Position numbers and translations under genes: made by a program. Source: DATBLE01 sp036555585 (GTDB lineage: Bacteria > Actinomycetota > Thermoleophilia > Gaiellales > Gaiellaceae). From it: a stretch of 64,000 bases of DNA. The notes under the pieces were generated by a model that saw nothing but the letters and a program-made list of their open reading frames with translations, ran no database searches and was not told the origin of the DNA. Positions 25,810-34,697 of the stretch are shown piece by piece. How positions within the stretch are numbered: position 1 is the first letter of the stretch; the number at the start of each line of letters is the position of its first letter. The DNA lies in assembly GCA_036555585.1 (NCBI GenBank), contig DATBLE010000058.1:52385-116384 (forward strand), written 5' to 3'.

Positions 25810-26688
25810 GTGACGGCCTGGCTCGCGGGGACGTGGCGGAGGTCGAGCACCTGGGTGATCGTCGGGCCGTTCGCGATCGTGCTCGCCTTCCCCTTCTACT
25901 GGGCGCTCACGACGACGTTCAAGCACGACCTCGACCTCTACAACCAGAAGAGCATCCCCTACACCTACAACGACGCCTCCGGGCACGCGCACTGGGACTT
26001 CTGGAACTACATGACGTTCCACCACGTCTCGTTCCTGTTCAAGCACACCGAGTATCCGACCTGGTTGCTGAACACGGCGATCGTCGGGGTCGCGGTCGTG
26101 GCGATCACGCTCGTCCTGGCGCTGCCGGCCGGCTACGCGCTCGCGCGCCTGAGCGGGGCCTGGGGCCAGATGGCGGGCGTCGGGATCTTCCTCGTCTACC
26201 TCGTCCCGCCGACGCTCCTCTTCCTGCCGCTCTCGCGCCTGATCGCCGAGCTGAACCTGCAGGACACGCTCTGGGCGATGATCCTCGTCTATCCGTCGTT
26301 CACCGTCCCGTTCGCGACCTGGCTGCTGATGGGGTTCTTCAAGACCATCCCGCAGGAGCTCGAGGACGCCGCGCTCGTGGACGGCTGCTCGCGCCTGAAG
26401 GCGCTGTGGCGGATCGTCTTCCCGGTCTCCGTGCCGGGCATCCTGACGGTGGTGATCTTCGCCTTCTCGCTCTGCGTGAACGAGTTCATCTACGCGTTCA
26501 CCTTCACGTCGTCGACCAGCGAGCGGACGATCTCGGCGGGTGTGCCGAACGAGCTGATCCGCGGCGACGTGTTCTTCTGGCAATCGCTGATGGCGGCGGT
26601 GCTGATCCCGAGCATCCCGCTGGCGCTGCTCTACAACTCGTTCCTGGACCGTTTCATCAAGGGCTTCACGGGCGGGGCGTTCCGATGA
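25810..26688 (+). CDS. ABC transporter permease (MalG-like)
   Basis: Second membrane subunit, 292 residues, about six helices, EAA loop LEDAALVDGCSRLKALWRIV (about residues 182-201) and the NEFIYAFTFTSS segment typical of MalG-type proteins. GTG start immediately after the upstream stop. The final ATGA overlaps an in-frame ATG of the next gene, but a better start for that gene lies 27 bases on. Confidence 0.9.
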   Translation: MTAWLAGTWRRSSTWVIVGPFAIVLAFPFYWALTTTFKHDLDLYNQKSIPYTYNDASGHAHWDFWNYMTFHHVSFLFKHTEYPTWLLNTAIVGVAVVAITLVLALPAGYALARLSGAWGQMAGVGIFLVYLVPPTLLFLPLSRLIAELNLQDTLWAMILVYPSFTVPFATWLLMGFFKTIPQELEDAALVDGCSRLKALWRIVFPVSVPGILTVVIFAFSLCVNEFIYAFTFTSSTSERTISAGVPNELIRGDVFFWQSLMAAVLIPSIPLALLYNSFLDRFIKGFTGGAFR

Positions 26689-26711
26689 GGCCAAACGGAA
26701 AGGAGGAAGGG

Positions 26712-28115
26712 ATGGCGAAGGACGGCGACGAGCTCGAGGTCGTGAGCTCGGGCCTGAGCAGGGAGGACCTGCTCAAGCGAGGGGCCGCGGGCGCGTTCGC
26801 GGTCTCCATGTTCGGCGGCCTGGCCGAGCGCGCGCACGCGTTCGCGGGCCCGATGAAGTTCAAGGGACGGCAGCTGAAGGGCGACCTGTCGATCCTGCAA
26901 TGGGCCCACTTCGTGCCCGCGTACGACCAGTGGCTCGACAGCACCTACATCAAGCAGTGGGGGGAGAAGAACGACGTCCAGGTCAAGGTCGACCACATCA
27001 ACAACGCGCTGCTGCCGAGCGCCGCGGCGGCCGAGGTCGCGGCCCAGAAGGGCCACGACATGGTCCAGTTCCTCTTCCCGCCGTCGGCCCTGGAGAAGTC
27101 GACGCTGCCGATGAACGACATCGTCCAGGAAGTGACGAAGAAGCTCGGGAAGATGACGGACGTCGCCTACCGCTCGACGTACAACCCGAAGACCAAGCGG
27201 TACTTCGGCTTTCCGGACAACTACGTTCCCGACCCCATCCAGTACCGGAAGAGCATGTGGTTCAACGTCGGCATAGCCCCGAACACGTGGGAGAACGTCC
27301 GCAAGGCGGCGCCGCTCCTGAAGAAGGCCGGCCATCCGGTCGGGCTCGGGATGTCGAACGAGCTCGACTCGAACATGTTCCTGATGTCGCTCCTGTACTG
27401 CTACGGATCGTCGCTGCAGGACGCGAACGGCAACCCGGCGATCAACAACAAGGGCACGATCGCCGCCCTCAACCTGATGAAGGACATCTACCAGAACGGC
27501 ATGTCCGACGAGGTCTTCGCCTGGACCGCCGCGTCCAACAACCAGGCGTTCCTCGCCGGCCGGCTCTCCATGGCCGTGAACGCGATCTCGATCGCACGCT
27601 CGGCCGAGGACTCCGGGAACACGGCGTTGTCGGACGACACGTGGCTCCGGCCGATCCCGAAAGGCTCGACGCGAGCGCTCGGCAACGAGCACGTCATGGG
27701 CATCTACTTCATCTGGCGCTTCGCGCAGAACAAGGAGGCGGCGAAGCAGTACATCGTCGACCAGCAGCTCGGCTACCGGAACCACTTCCTGCAGTCGAAG
27801 TTCTACAACTTCCCCGCGTGGACGAACGCGGTCAAGGGCGGGTTCAAGGCGATGAACAAGCTGGCGGCCGCCGACAAGCACAAGCCACTCGGCAAGTACA
27901 CGATCCTGACGACGATCGCGCAGCGCTACACGACGAACGTCGGCTACCCGGGCTTCGCGAACGCGGCGATCGGCGACATCTTCAACCAGTCGCTGATCCC
28001 GCAGATGTTCGCCCAGGTCGCGCAGGGGAAGATGACGGCCGCCGCGGCGGCCGCCTCGTACCAGAGCCAGTTCAAGACGATCTTCGCCAAGTGGAAGGGG
28101 CAGGGCCTGCTGTAG
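26712..28115 (+). CDS. Extracellular solute-binding protein, family 1
   Basis: Substrate-binding subunit of the ABC importer, 467 residues. The N-terminus SREDLLKRGAAGAFAVSMFG looks like a Tat-type or Sec signal with a single KR pair and no lipobox Cys, so how it is retained is unclear. The mature part has the family-1 pattern (VKVDHINNAL, GFPDNYVPDPIQYR, NNQAFLAGRLSMAVN). ATG 26712 follows AGGAGG by 5 bases and is preferred over the ATG at 26685 that overlaps the permease. The ligand is unknown; sugars are the commonest in this family. Confidence 0.88.
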   Translation: MAKDGDELEVVSSGLSREDLLKRGAAGAFAVSMFGGLAERAHAFAGPMKFKGRQLKGDLSILQWAHFVPAYDQWLDSTYIKQWGEKNDVQVKVDHINNALLPSAAAAEVAAQKGHDMVQFLFPPSALEKSTLPMNDIVQEVTKKLGKMTDVAYRSTYNPKTKRYFGFPDNYVPDPIQYRKSMWFNVGIAPNTWENVRKAAPLLKKAGHPVGLGMSNELDSNMFLMSLLYCYGSSLQDANGNPAINNKGTIAALNLMKDIYQNGMSDEVFAWTAASNNQAFLAGRLSMAVNAISIARSAEDSGNTALSDDTWLRPIPKGSTRALGNEHVMGIYFIWRFAQNKEAAKQYIVDQQLGYRNHFLQSKFYNFPAWTNAVKGGFKAMNKLAAADKHKPLGKYTILTTIAQRYTTNVGYPGFANAAIGDIFNQSLIPQMFAQVAQGKMTAAAAAASYQSQFKTIFAKWKGQGLL

Positions 28116-28142
28116 CGGCGCCCGCCTGCGGCGACGGTGAGG

Positions 28143-28169
28143 GACGGGGCGGCCGGTGGCCGCCCCGTC
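28143..28169. terminator. GC-rich hairpin between binding protein and prfA
   Basis: GACGGGGCGGCC and GGCCGCCCCGTC form a perfect 12-bp stem with a 3-base loop. There is no T run, so it may act as a Rho-dependent or processing barrier rather than an intrinsic terminator. It ends the ABC transcript 13 bases before the chosen prfA start. Confidence 0.6.
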
Positions 28170-28182
28170 TACCCTGTTCGGC

Positions 28183-29223
28183 GTGGCCGGCATCGCAGAC
28201 CTCGTCGACGATCTCGAGCGCTCCTACCGCGAGACGCAGGAGCGGATGTCCGACCCTGCGGTCTACAACGACCACCGGGAAGCGGCCGAGGTCGGGCGGC
28301 GCCTGAAGGAGCTGGAGGCGCCTCATCGGCTCGCCACGGAGTGGCGGGCTGCGAGCGCAGATCTCGCCGAGGCGCGCGCCGACGGGGACCTGAAGGAGCT
28401 CGTCCCGGAGCTCGAGCAGCGGGTGGGTGACCTCGAGGAGGAGCTGAAGCTGGCGCTGGTCGAGGCCAACCCGGCCGACCGCAAGGACGTGATCGTCGAG
28501 ATCCGCCAGGGGGTCGGCGGCGACGAGGCGGCGCTGTGGGCGGGCGACCTCTACCGGATGCTGACGCGCTACGCCGAGCGGCGCGGCTACAGGCCGGAGG
28601 AGCTCTCGGCGAGCCCGAACGACGGCGGCGGCTTCAAGGAGCTCGTCTTCGCCGTCAAGGGCGACGGCGCCTACTCCGTGTTCAAGTACGAGGGCGGCAC
28701 GCACCGCGTCCAGCGCGTCCCCGAGACCGAGTCGCAGGGCCGCATCCACACCTCGACCGCGACCGTCGCGGTCATGCCCGAGGCCGAGGAGGTGGAGGTC
28801 GAGATCGATCCGAACGACCTGAAGATCGACGTCTACCGCTCGACCGGCCCCGGCGGCCAGAGCGTGAACACGACCGACTCGGCCGTGCGGATCACCCACC
28901 TGCCGACCGGGCTGGTGGTGGCGATGCAGGACGAGAAGTCACAGCTCCAGAACAAGCAGAAGGCGATGCGGGTGCTTCGCGCCCGCCTGTACGAGCAGGA
29001 GCGCGAGCGGCAGCAGGCCGAGCTCGCCGCAACCCGCCGCTCCCAGATCGGCGGCGGCGAGCGGGCCGAGAAGATCCGCACCTACAACTTCCCCGAGAAC
29101 CGGCTTACCGACCACCGGATCAAGCTCACCGTGCACCAGCTCGACCGGATCCTCCAGGGCGAGCTCGACGAGTTCACCGAGGCGCTCGCCGCCGAGGATC
29201 GCCGCCGCGCGCTCGAGGCATGA
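28183..29223 (+). CDS. prfA: Peptide chain release factor 1
   Basis: Recognises UAA/UAG and triggers peptidyl-tRNA hydrolysis. The 346-residue protein has the codon-reading P-x-T tripeptide as PET in VQRVPETESQGR and the catalytic GGQ in STGPGGQSVNTTDS. I prefer GTG 28183 (MAGIADLVDD) over GTG 28156: the latter lies inside the stem-loop, while TACCCT (28170-28175) sits 7 bases before 28183. The stop overlaps the prmC ATG (ATGA); PrmC methylates the Gln of this GGQ. Confidence 0.95.
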   Translation: MAGIADLVDDLERSYRETQERMSDPAVYNDHREAAEVGRRLKELEAPHRLATEWRAASADLAEARADGDLKELVPELEQRVGDLEEELKLALVEANPADRKDVIVEIRQGVGGDEAALWAGDLYRMLTRYAERRGYRPEELSASPNDGGGFKELVFAVKGDGAYSVFKYEGGTHRVQRVPETESQGRIHTSTATVAVMPEAEEVEVEIDPNDLKIDVYRSTGPGGQSVNTTDSAVRITHLPTGLVVAMQDEKSQLQNKQKAMRVLRARLYEQERERQQAELAATRRSQIGGGERAEKIRTYNFPENRLTDHRIKLTVHQLDRILQGELDEFTEALAAEDRRRALEA

Positions 29224-30053
29224 CGCTTGGCGAGGCGGTGGCCGAGGGCGAACGACGGTTGGCGGCGGCCGGCGTCGAATCGCCGCGGCTCGACGCCGAG
29301 CTGCTCGTGGGGAAGGCTCTCGGAGCGAGTCGGACCGAGCTCTACCTCGATCCCGAGCGGGACCTTTCGGCCGAGGAGTCTGCCGCGGTCGAGGGGCTGC
29401 TCGAGCGCCGCGAGCGCCGCGAGCCGCTCGCCTACGTGCTCGGCGAGTGGGGCTTCCGGGGCCTGACCCTGAAGGTGGACAGCCGGGTGCTCGTGCCCCG
29501 GCCGGAGACCGAGGTGGTCGTCGGCCGCTGCCTCGAGCTCCTGGACGGGCTCGACCGGCCGGCCGTGCTCGACGTCGGCACCGGCTCGGGCGCGATCGCG
29601 CTCGCGATCGCCGCCGAGCATCCCGGCGCGCGCGTCACGGCCATCGACGTCTCCGCCGACGCGCTCGAGCTGGCGCGCGCGAACGCCCACGCGGCACGCG
29701 TCGACGTCGCCTTCGAGCTGCGCGACGTCCGCGACGGGCTCGACGGGACGTACGACCTCGTCGTCTCGAATCCGCCGTACGTGACCGAGGAGGAGATCGA
29801 GGGCCTCCAGCCCGAGGTGAGGGACTGGGAGCCGCGACTGGCGACGGTCGGCGATCGACACACGGAGGCGATCGCAGACGCGGCGGCGGCCGTGCTGGTT
29901 CCCGGCGGCAGCCTGGTGCTCGAGGTCGCCGACGGCCGTGGCCGCGCGGTGTCGCAGCTCCTGCGCGACTGTGGGTACGACGACGTCCGGGCGACCCCGG
30001 ATCTCACCGGGCGCGACCGGGTCGTCGAGGGACGATGGTCGAGCGGGCGGTAG
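29220..30053 (+). CDS. prmC: Release factor glutamine methyltransferase
   Basis: SAM-dependent N5-methylation of the GGQ glutamine in release factors. The 277-residue protein has an N-terminal helical domain, the SAM motif VLDVGTGSGAIALA (about residues 120-133) and the catalytic NPPY in VVSNPPYV. It overlaps prfA by 4 bases and the tsaC-like gene by 19, so the three are translationally coupled. Confidence 0.95.
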   Translation: MTLGEAVAEGERRLAAAGVESPRLDAELLVGKALGASRTELYLDPERDLSAEESAAVEGLLERRERREPLAYVLGEWGFRGLTLKVDSRVLVPRPETEVVVGRCLELLDGLDRPAVLDVGTGSGAIALAIAAEHPGARVTAIDVSADALELARANAHAARVDVAFELRDVRDGLDGTYDLVVSNPPYVTEEEIEGLQPEVRDWEPRLATVGDRHTEAIADAAAAVLVPGGSLVLEVADGRGRAVSQLLRDCGYDDVRATPDLTGRDRVVEGRWSSGR

Positions 30054-30604
30054 CCGCGATCAGGGCCGGGGAGCCCGTGATCCTGCCGACCGACACCGTC
30101 TACGGCCTGTGCGCGGCACCCGAGCACGCCGCCGTCCTCTCGCTGCTGAAGGGCAGGCCGGGGTGGATGCCGGTGGCGCTCCTGTGCGCCGACGTGCCGA
30201 CGCTGCTCGAGCTCGTCCCGGAGGTGAGCGGACAGGAGTCGCTGCTCCCGGGCCCCTTCACGCTTGTCGTCCCGAACCCGGCCGGGCGCTTTCCCGCGCT
30301 GGGGGGCGGCGAGACCATCGGCGTCCGCGTGCCGGTGCTCCGCGGGCAGGTGCGGGAGATCTTCGAGCAGGTCGGGGCGCTTGCCGCGACGAGCGCCAAT
30401 CGCCACGGCGGCCCCGATCCGCGCCGCCTCGACGATGTTCCCGCGGCGATCCGCGAGGCGTGCGGGGTCGTCGTCGACGCCGGCGAGCTCCCGGGGGTGC
30501 CGTCGACGGTGATCGACCTGACCGGCTCGGAGCCGTCCGTCCTGCGCGAGGGCGCGGTCCCCGCCGAGGAGGCGCTGAGACGCCTCCGCGGCGCGGCCGA
30601 GTAG
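30035..30604 (+). CDS. Threonylcarbamoyl-AMP synthase (Sua5/YrdC/TsaC)
   Basis: First step of the t6A tRNA modification, making threonylcarbamoyl-AMP. The 189-residue protein carries the YrdC signature PTDTVYGLCA (residues 18-27), KGRPGWMP (in place of the common KxR-x3-KP lysine-rich motif), LPGPFTLV and ATSANRHGG. The short form lacks the Sua5 C-terminal domain. ATG 30035 overlaps prmC by 19 bases. Its TAG stop is the first half of the -10 box of glyA. Confidence 0.92.
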   Translation: MVERAVAAIRAGEPVILPTDTVYGLCAAPEHAAVLSLLKGRPGWMPVALLCADVPTLLELVPEVSGQESLLPGPFTLVVPNPAGRFPALGGGETIGVRVPVLRGQVREIFEQVGALAATSANRHGGPDPRRLDDVPAAIREACGVVVDAGELPGVPSTVIDLTGSEPSVLREGAVPAEEALRRLRGAAE

Positions 30605-30614
30605 GATCGGCGCG

Positions 30615-31925
30615 GTGCCCCGCTCCGCTGCGCCCCGCAGGAAGAAGGAGGTCGTCCAGGACCTCCGTCGCGCCCGGCTCGCCGAGGTCGACCCCGAGAT
30701 CGCGGAGCTGATCGGCCGCGAGCTCGAGCGCCAGCGCGGGCAGATCGAGCTGATCGCCTCCGAGAACTTCACCTGGCCCAGCATCCTGGAGGCGATCGCC
30801 AGCGTCCCCACGAACAAGTACGCGGAGGGCTACCCGGGCAGGCGGTACTACGGCGGCTGCGAGGTGGTCGACGAGCTCGAGCAGCTGGCGATCGACCGCG
30901 CGAAGGACCTGTTCGGCGCCGAGCACGCGAACGTCCAGCCGCACGCGGGCGCACAGACCAACATGGCTGTCTACTCGGCCGTGCTGGAGCCCGGCGACAC
31001 GATCCTCTCGCTGCGCCTCGACCACGGCGGCCATCTCACGCACGGCCTCAAGGTCAACTTCTCCGGGCGGCTCTACTCGATCGTCCACTACGGCGTCAGC
31101 CGCGAGACGATGACGGTCGACTACGACGAGGTGCTGGCCCTGGCGAAGGAGCACCGGCCGGCGCTGATCGTCTGCGGCGGCTCCGCCTATCCGCGTACGG
31201 TCGAGGCCGATCGCTTCCGCGCGATCGCCGACGAGGTGGGGGCCTACCTCCTCTGCGACATGGCGCACTTCTCGGGCCTCGTCGCCGCCGGCCTCCACCC
31301 GAGCCCGGTCCCGCATTGCGACTTCGTCTCCTCGACGACGCACAAGACGCTCGCCGGCCCCCGCTCCGGGTTCGTCCTCTGCCGCGGGGAGCACGCCCAG
31401 GCGCTCGACCGCGCGGTGTTCCCGGGCATGCAGGGCGGGCCGATGGAGCACGTGATCGCGGCCAAGGCGACCTGCTTCCGCCTCGCGGGCACCCCTGCGT
31501 TTCGCGCCTACCAGGCGCAGATCCGGGCCAACGCCGACGCGCTGGCCGACGAGCTCCAGGCCGGCGGGCTCGACGTCCTCACCGGCGGCACCGACACGCA
31601 CCTGCTCCAGGTCGACCTGCGCGACTCGGAGTGGACCGGCAAGGACGCCGAGGAGCGCCTCGCCGAGGTCAACATCACGGCCAACCGCAACACCGTCCCG
31701 TTCGACGAGCGGCCCCCGACGGTGGCCTCGGGCGTGCGGATGGGCACGCCCGCCTGCACGATGCGCGGGTTCGACGAGGACGACTTCCGCGAGGTCGCCC
31801 GGATCGCGGTCGGTGCCCTCCAGGAGGACGCCGACCTCTCAGCCCTGGCCGGGCGGAGCCTGGCGCTCTGCGAGCAGCACCCGCTCTACCCGGGCTTCCG
31901 CGGCTGGACGGCCTACGAGGCGTGA
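30615..31925 (+). CDS. glyA: Serine hydroxymethyltransferase
   Basis: PLP enzyme converting serine and tetrahydrofolate to glycine and methylene-tetrahydrofolate. The 436-residue protein has IELIASENF, KYAEGYPGRRYYGG, the cofactor lysine in STTHKTLAGPRSG and a C-terminal GTPACTMRGF. The GTG start follows TAGGAT (30602-30607) by 7 bases and has no Shine-Dalgarno site, suggesting a leaderless transcript that begins at the end of the upstream gene. It supplies one-carbon units that MetH (51268) can use. Confidence 0.95.
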   Translation: MPRSAAPRRKKEVVQDLRRARLAEVDPEIAELIGRELERQRGQIELIASENFTWPSILEAIASVPTNKYAEGYPGRRYYGGCEVVDELEQLAIDRAKDLFGAEHANVQPHAGAQTNMAVYSAVLEPGDTILSLRLDHGGHLTHGLKVNFSGRLYSIVHYGVSRETMTVDYDEVLALAKEHRPALIVCGGSAYPRTVEADRFRAIADEVGAYLLCDMAHFSGLVAAGLHPSPVPHCDFVSSTTHKTLAGPRSGFVLCRGEHAQALDRAVFPGMQGGPMEHVIAAKATCFRLAGTPAFRAYQAQIRANADALADELQAGGLDVLTGGTDTHLLQVDLRDSEWTGKDAEERLAEVNITANRNTVPFDERPPTVASGVRMGTPACTMRGFDEDDFREVARIAVGALQEDADLSALAGRSLALCEQHPLYPGFRGWTAYEA

Positions 31926-31952
31926 GGCTCTTGGCGCGAGGTCGGCGCACTC

Positions 31953-31977
31953 CGGTAGGGGGTCTGACCCCCTACCG
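31953..31977. repeat. REP-like hairpin
   Basis: CGGTAGGGGG and CCCCCTACCG form a perfect 10-bp stem around TCTGA. The core GGGGTCTGACCCC recurs at 32.1, 32.8 and 61.7 kb. It lies 27 bases after the glyA stop and could also slow transcription before upp. Confidence 0.8.
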
Positions 31978-32081
31978 AAGTGTGACCACCGTTCGACCTC
32001 CGTCGGCCGGCGGAAAACGGCCGCTCATTGCGGAAGATCCGGCCTCGGGCGGCACGGTTCCGGTGCGCTTTCGTGGCATTT

Positions 32082-32107
32082 CCGTAGGGGGTCTGACCCC
32101 TTGACGG
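32082..32107. repeat. REP-like motif overlapping upp start
   Basis: A second, less perfect copy of the glyA-side repeat: CCGTAGGGGG-TCTGA-CCCC-TTGACGG. The upp start codon (TTG at 32101) lies in its right arm. The intervening 104 bases (31978-32081) contain no recognisable gene. Confidence 0.7.
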
Positions 32108-32754
32108 AGCGCGACCCCTCGACGCAGCGCCGCCTGACCGTCGTCACCCACCCGCTCGTCCAGCACAAGCTCTCGTACCTCCGGGACAAGGACACGCCCA
32201 CCGTCCACTTCCGCAAGCTGGTCAACGAGCTGACGCTGCTGCTCACCTACGAAGCGACGAAGGACTTCCCGACCGAGCCCGTCGAGATCGAGACGCCGCT
32301 CGAGACGATGGAGGCGCAGCGGATCTCCGGCAAGAAGGTCGCCGTTTGCCCCGTCCTCCGCGCCGGGGTCGGGATGCTGGAAGGGACGCTCTCGCTGATC
32401 TCCAGCGCGCGCGTCGGGTTCATGGGCATGTACCGCGACGAGGAGACGCTCGAGGCGATCCAGTATTACGTGAAGCTGCCGGAGGACCTGGGCGAGCGCG
32501 ACGCGATCGTGCTCGACCCGATGCTGGCGACGGGCAACTCGAGCGTCGCCGCGATCGAGCACGTCAAGAAGGCGGGGGCCCGCTCGGTCACGCTCGTCTG
32601 CCTGGTGGCCGCGCCCGAGGGGATCGAGAAGGTGCACGCCGCCTACCCGGACGTGCACATCGTCTGCGCCTCGCAGGACCGGGGCCTGGACGAGCGCGGC
32701 TTCATCGTCCCGGGCCTCGGCGACGCGGGCGATCGTCTGTACGGCACGAAGTAG
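32101..32754 (+). CDS. upp: Uracil phosphoribosyltransferase
   Basis: Pyrimidine salvage: uracil + PRPP to UMP. The 217-residue protein has HPLVQHKLSYLRD (residues 16-28), the PRPP loop LDPMLATGNS and the C-terminal uracil-binding GLGDAGDRLYGT. No ATG or GTG is in frame near the N-terminus; TTG 32101 gives MTERDPSTQRR and a normal length. That start codon lies in the arm of a repeat, so the repeat has probably reshaped the upstream region. The position between glyA and the ATP synthase genes matches Bacillus-type gene order. Confidence 0.93.
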   Translation: MTERDPSTQRRLTVVTHPLVQHKLSYLRDKDTPTVHFRKLVNELTLLLTYEATKDFPTEPVEIETPLETMEAQRISGKKVAVCPVLRAGVGMLEGTLSLISSARVGFMGMYRDEETLEAIQYYVKLPEDLGERDAIVLDPMLATGNSSVAAIEHVKKAGARSVTLVCLVAAPEGIEKVHAAYPDVHIVCASQDRGLDERGFIVPGLGDAGDRLYGTK

Positions 32755-32759
32755 TCCGA

Positions 32760-32860
32760 GGGACACTCCCTTAGGGACTGTCCCCGCAGGGGGACTGTCA
32801 CCACCGGGTCGCCGCGCAAACGTTCTCGGCAGGGTCAGACCCCTCCGGGGTCAGACCCTG
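32760..32860. repeat. Cluster of two REP-like hairpins
   Basis: Two hairpins with the same design. At 32760-32784: GGGACA, C-C mismatch, TCCC-TTA-GGGA, TGTCCC. At 32830-32860: CAGGGTC, A-A mismatch, GACCCC-TCC-GGGGTC, GACCCTG. A further partial copy (GGGGGACTGTCACC) lies between them. They fill the gap between upp and the next gene. Confidence 0.8.
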
Positions 32861-32915
32861 GTGGCGCGCGCGAACACCACCGGTCTCCGCCCGCAGGAGT
32901 AGCGTGTAGGCCGCG

Positions 32916-34043
32916 GTGACGCTGCACCAGCTTCGCGACCACCTCGAGGTGATCTACGGCGCCGCGCTGGCGTTCCTGATCGTGATCCTGCTCACCCCGG
33001 CGGTCGCCGGCATGGCCCGCCGCCTGGGCGCCGTCGACCTCCCCGACGAGCGCCGCGTCCACCGGATCCCGATCCCGCGCCTCGGCGGGCTCGCGCTCTT
33101 CTTCGGGATCATCGTCCCCTCGCTGGCGTTCCTCGACCTGAGCAGGCCGGTGCGCGGCCTGCTCCTCGGCGCCACCGTCGCGACCGCGGTCGGCGCGATC
33201 GACGACTTCCGCGGCCTCCGCTGGTGGGAGAAGCTCGGCGGTCAGGTCGTCGCCGCCTCGATCCCGCCGATCTTCGGGATCTGGATCGACCACTTCACCT
33301 TCCCGTTCCTCGGCGTCTACGACCTGTCGCCCTGGGTGGGCGGCCCGCTGACCGTGCTCTGGATCGTCGCGGTGATGAACATGGTCAACTTCCTCGACGG
33401 GCTCGACGGCCTCGCCGCCGGCGTCTGCGGGATCGCGGCCTTGACCTTCACAGTGATCGAGCTCTCCCTCGGCAAGCCGACGGCCGCGGCGTTCACGGCA
33501 ATCGTCTTCGGAGCCACCCTCGGGTTCCTGCGTCACAACTTCTTCCCGGCGCGGATCTTCATGGGCGACTCGGGCGCGATGCTGCTCGGCTTCTCGCTCG
33601 CGGCGGTCTCGGTCGAGGGCCTGCTGAAGACCGCCGCGACCGTCGCCCTGTTCTTCCCGCTGCTCGTGCTGGCGGTGCCGATCCTGGACACGGGCTTCGT
33701 CGTCGCCCGCCGGCTCAAGTACCGGATGCCGATCACGACCCCGGACAAGACCCACCTCCACCACCGCTTCGTGGACATCGGGTTCTCGCAGCCGCGCGCG
33801 GTCGCGTACATCTACTTCTGGGTGGCGACCCTCGCCGCCGCGGCGCTCGGCACGCGCTACATCCCCTTCCGCGAGGACGGCCGCTGGCATCCGTGGCCGA
33901 CCGCCGCCGCCGCGGCGCTCGGCGTGCTTGCCGTCGCCGCGTCCGTCTACATGGTCTACCTGCTCGAGATCGTCAAGCTGGCGAACCCGCGCATCCGGCG
34001 CCGGCGCCGCGAGGCGGCCGAGCAGGAGCGACGCACCGCGTAG
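32916..34043 (+). CDS. WecA/TagO-like glycosyl-1-phosphate transferase
   Basis: Polytopic membrane enzyme attaching a sugar-1-phosphate to undecaprenyl phosphate, the first step of wall or surface polymer synthesis. The 375-residue protein has about ten hydrophobic segments and the catalytic motifs GAIDDFRGLRWWEK (DD), MVNFLDGLDGLAAG (NxxNxxDGxDG type) and RIFMGDSGAMLLG, plus the HLHHRF loop. GTG start. It follows upp and precedes the ATP synthase genes. The surface-polymer genes at 55.6-60 kb may act in the same route. Confidence 0.92.
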   Translation: MTLHQLRDHLEVIYGAALAFLIVILLTPAVAGMARRLGAVDLPDERRVHRIPIPRLGGLALFFGIIVPSLAFLDLSRPVRGLLLGATVATAVGAIDDFRGLRWWEKLGGQVVAASIPPIFGIWIDHFTFPFLGVYDLSPWVGGPLTVLWIVAVMNMVNFLDGLDGLAAGVCGIAALTFTVIELSLGKPTAAAFTAIVFGATLGFLRHNFFPARIFMGDSGAMLLGFSLAAVSVEGLLKTAATVALFFPLLVLAVPILDTGFVVARRLKYRMPITTPDKTHLHHRFVDIGFSQPRAVAYIYFWVATLAAAALGTRYIPFREDGRWHPWPTAAAAALGVLAVAASVYMVYLLEIVKLANPRIRRRRREAAEQERRTA

Positions 34044-34077
34044 CTACAATCTGGGCACAAGATCGGGGAGGATCCGC

Positions 34078-34329
34078 ATGAGCAAGCGATTTTCCCGTGT
34101 CACAAAGTCGGATGATATGCTCGCCGCGCAGATGGAGCCTGCGCGCCAGACGTTCGATCCCGCCGGCGCGGGCGCTCTGCTGGTCACGGGTACCGCGGCA
34201 GGCATCGCGGGTGGCGCCCTGATCGGCTGGGCTACCGGGTCGCTCGCCTACGGCCTGCTCGGAGGAGCGGCCGTCGGCGTGCCGCTCGGCATCGGCGCCG
34301 TCTACCACCGCTACAGGGACTCCTTCTGA
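34078..34329 (+). CDS. AtpZ-like small membrane protein
   Basis: An 83-residue protein with two hydrophobic segments rich in Gly (GALLVTGTAAGIAGGALIGW and GLLGGAAVGVPLGIGAVYHR), resembling the AtpZ/'ATPase gene 1' proteins often encoded ahead of F-type ATP synthase operons. TACAAT (34045-34050) is a good -10 box and a GGGGAGG Shine-Dalgarno site precedes the ATG, so this is the likely promoter of the atp operon. The stop overlaps the next ATG. Family assignment rests on topology and position. Confidence 0.7.
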   Translation: MSKRFSRVTKSDDMLAAQMEPARQTFDPAGAGALLVTGTAAGIAGGALIGWATGSLAYGLLGGAAVGVPLGIGAVYHRYRDSF

Positions 34330-34697
34330 TGCCCTCCGCGCTCTTCACCCCGCGCCCCGAGCCGGGGCACCTGCTGCCCGCCCTGGCCGGCGGTGTCGTC
34401 CTGCTGGTCGCGCTGCCCATCTTCCTGATCGCCGGCTGGCCGATCGGAGGCTGGGCGCTCGCAACGGTGCTGTACGTCGCCGTGCACCTGCTCGACCTGA
34501 TCCTCGTGCGCATCGGCAACGGGGCGAGGGTCTTCGGCGTCGTCTTCAAGTCGATCGGCCTGCTGGTCCTCCTGCTCGCGGTCACGGCCTCGAACAAGGA
34601 GCTCGGCCTGGCCGCGGTGCTCACCTACGCGCTCGCGTACACGGCCGAGCTCGGCCTCTCGCTGGCGACGTACTACGGGAAGGAGCCGAGCAGGTGA
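34329..34697 (+). CDS. AtpI-like membrane protein
   Basis: A 122-residue protein with four predicted membrane helices and no soluble domain, encoded directly before atpB and overlapping both neighbours by 1-4 bases. AtpI-type proteins in this position help c-ring assembly or Mg2+ uptake. I see no decisive motif; the call depends on topology and place in the operon. Confidence 0.65.
   Translation: MPSALFTPRPEPGHLLPALAGGVVLLVALPIFLIAGWPIGGWALATVLYVAVHLLDLILVRIGNGARVFGVVFKSIGLLVLLLAVTASNKELGLAAVLTYALAYTAELGLSLATYYGKEPSR

Noticed and set aside
28156..28182. GTG 28156 as prfA start
   Set aside because: It lies in a 12-bp hairpin; GTG 28183 has a TACCCT box at leaderless distance and matches the usual N-terminus.
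31926..32100. CRISPR-like repeat array near glyA/upp
   Set aside because: Only two unequal palindromes with a 104-base gap, no regular spacers and no cas genes.
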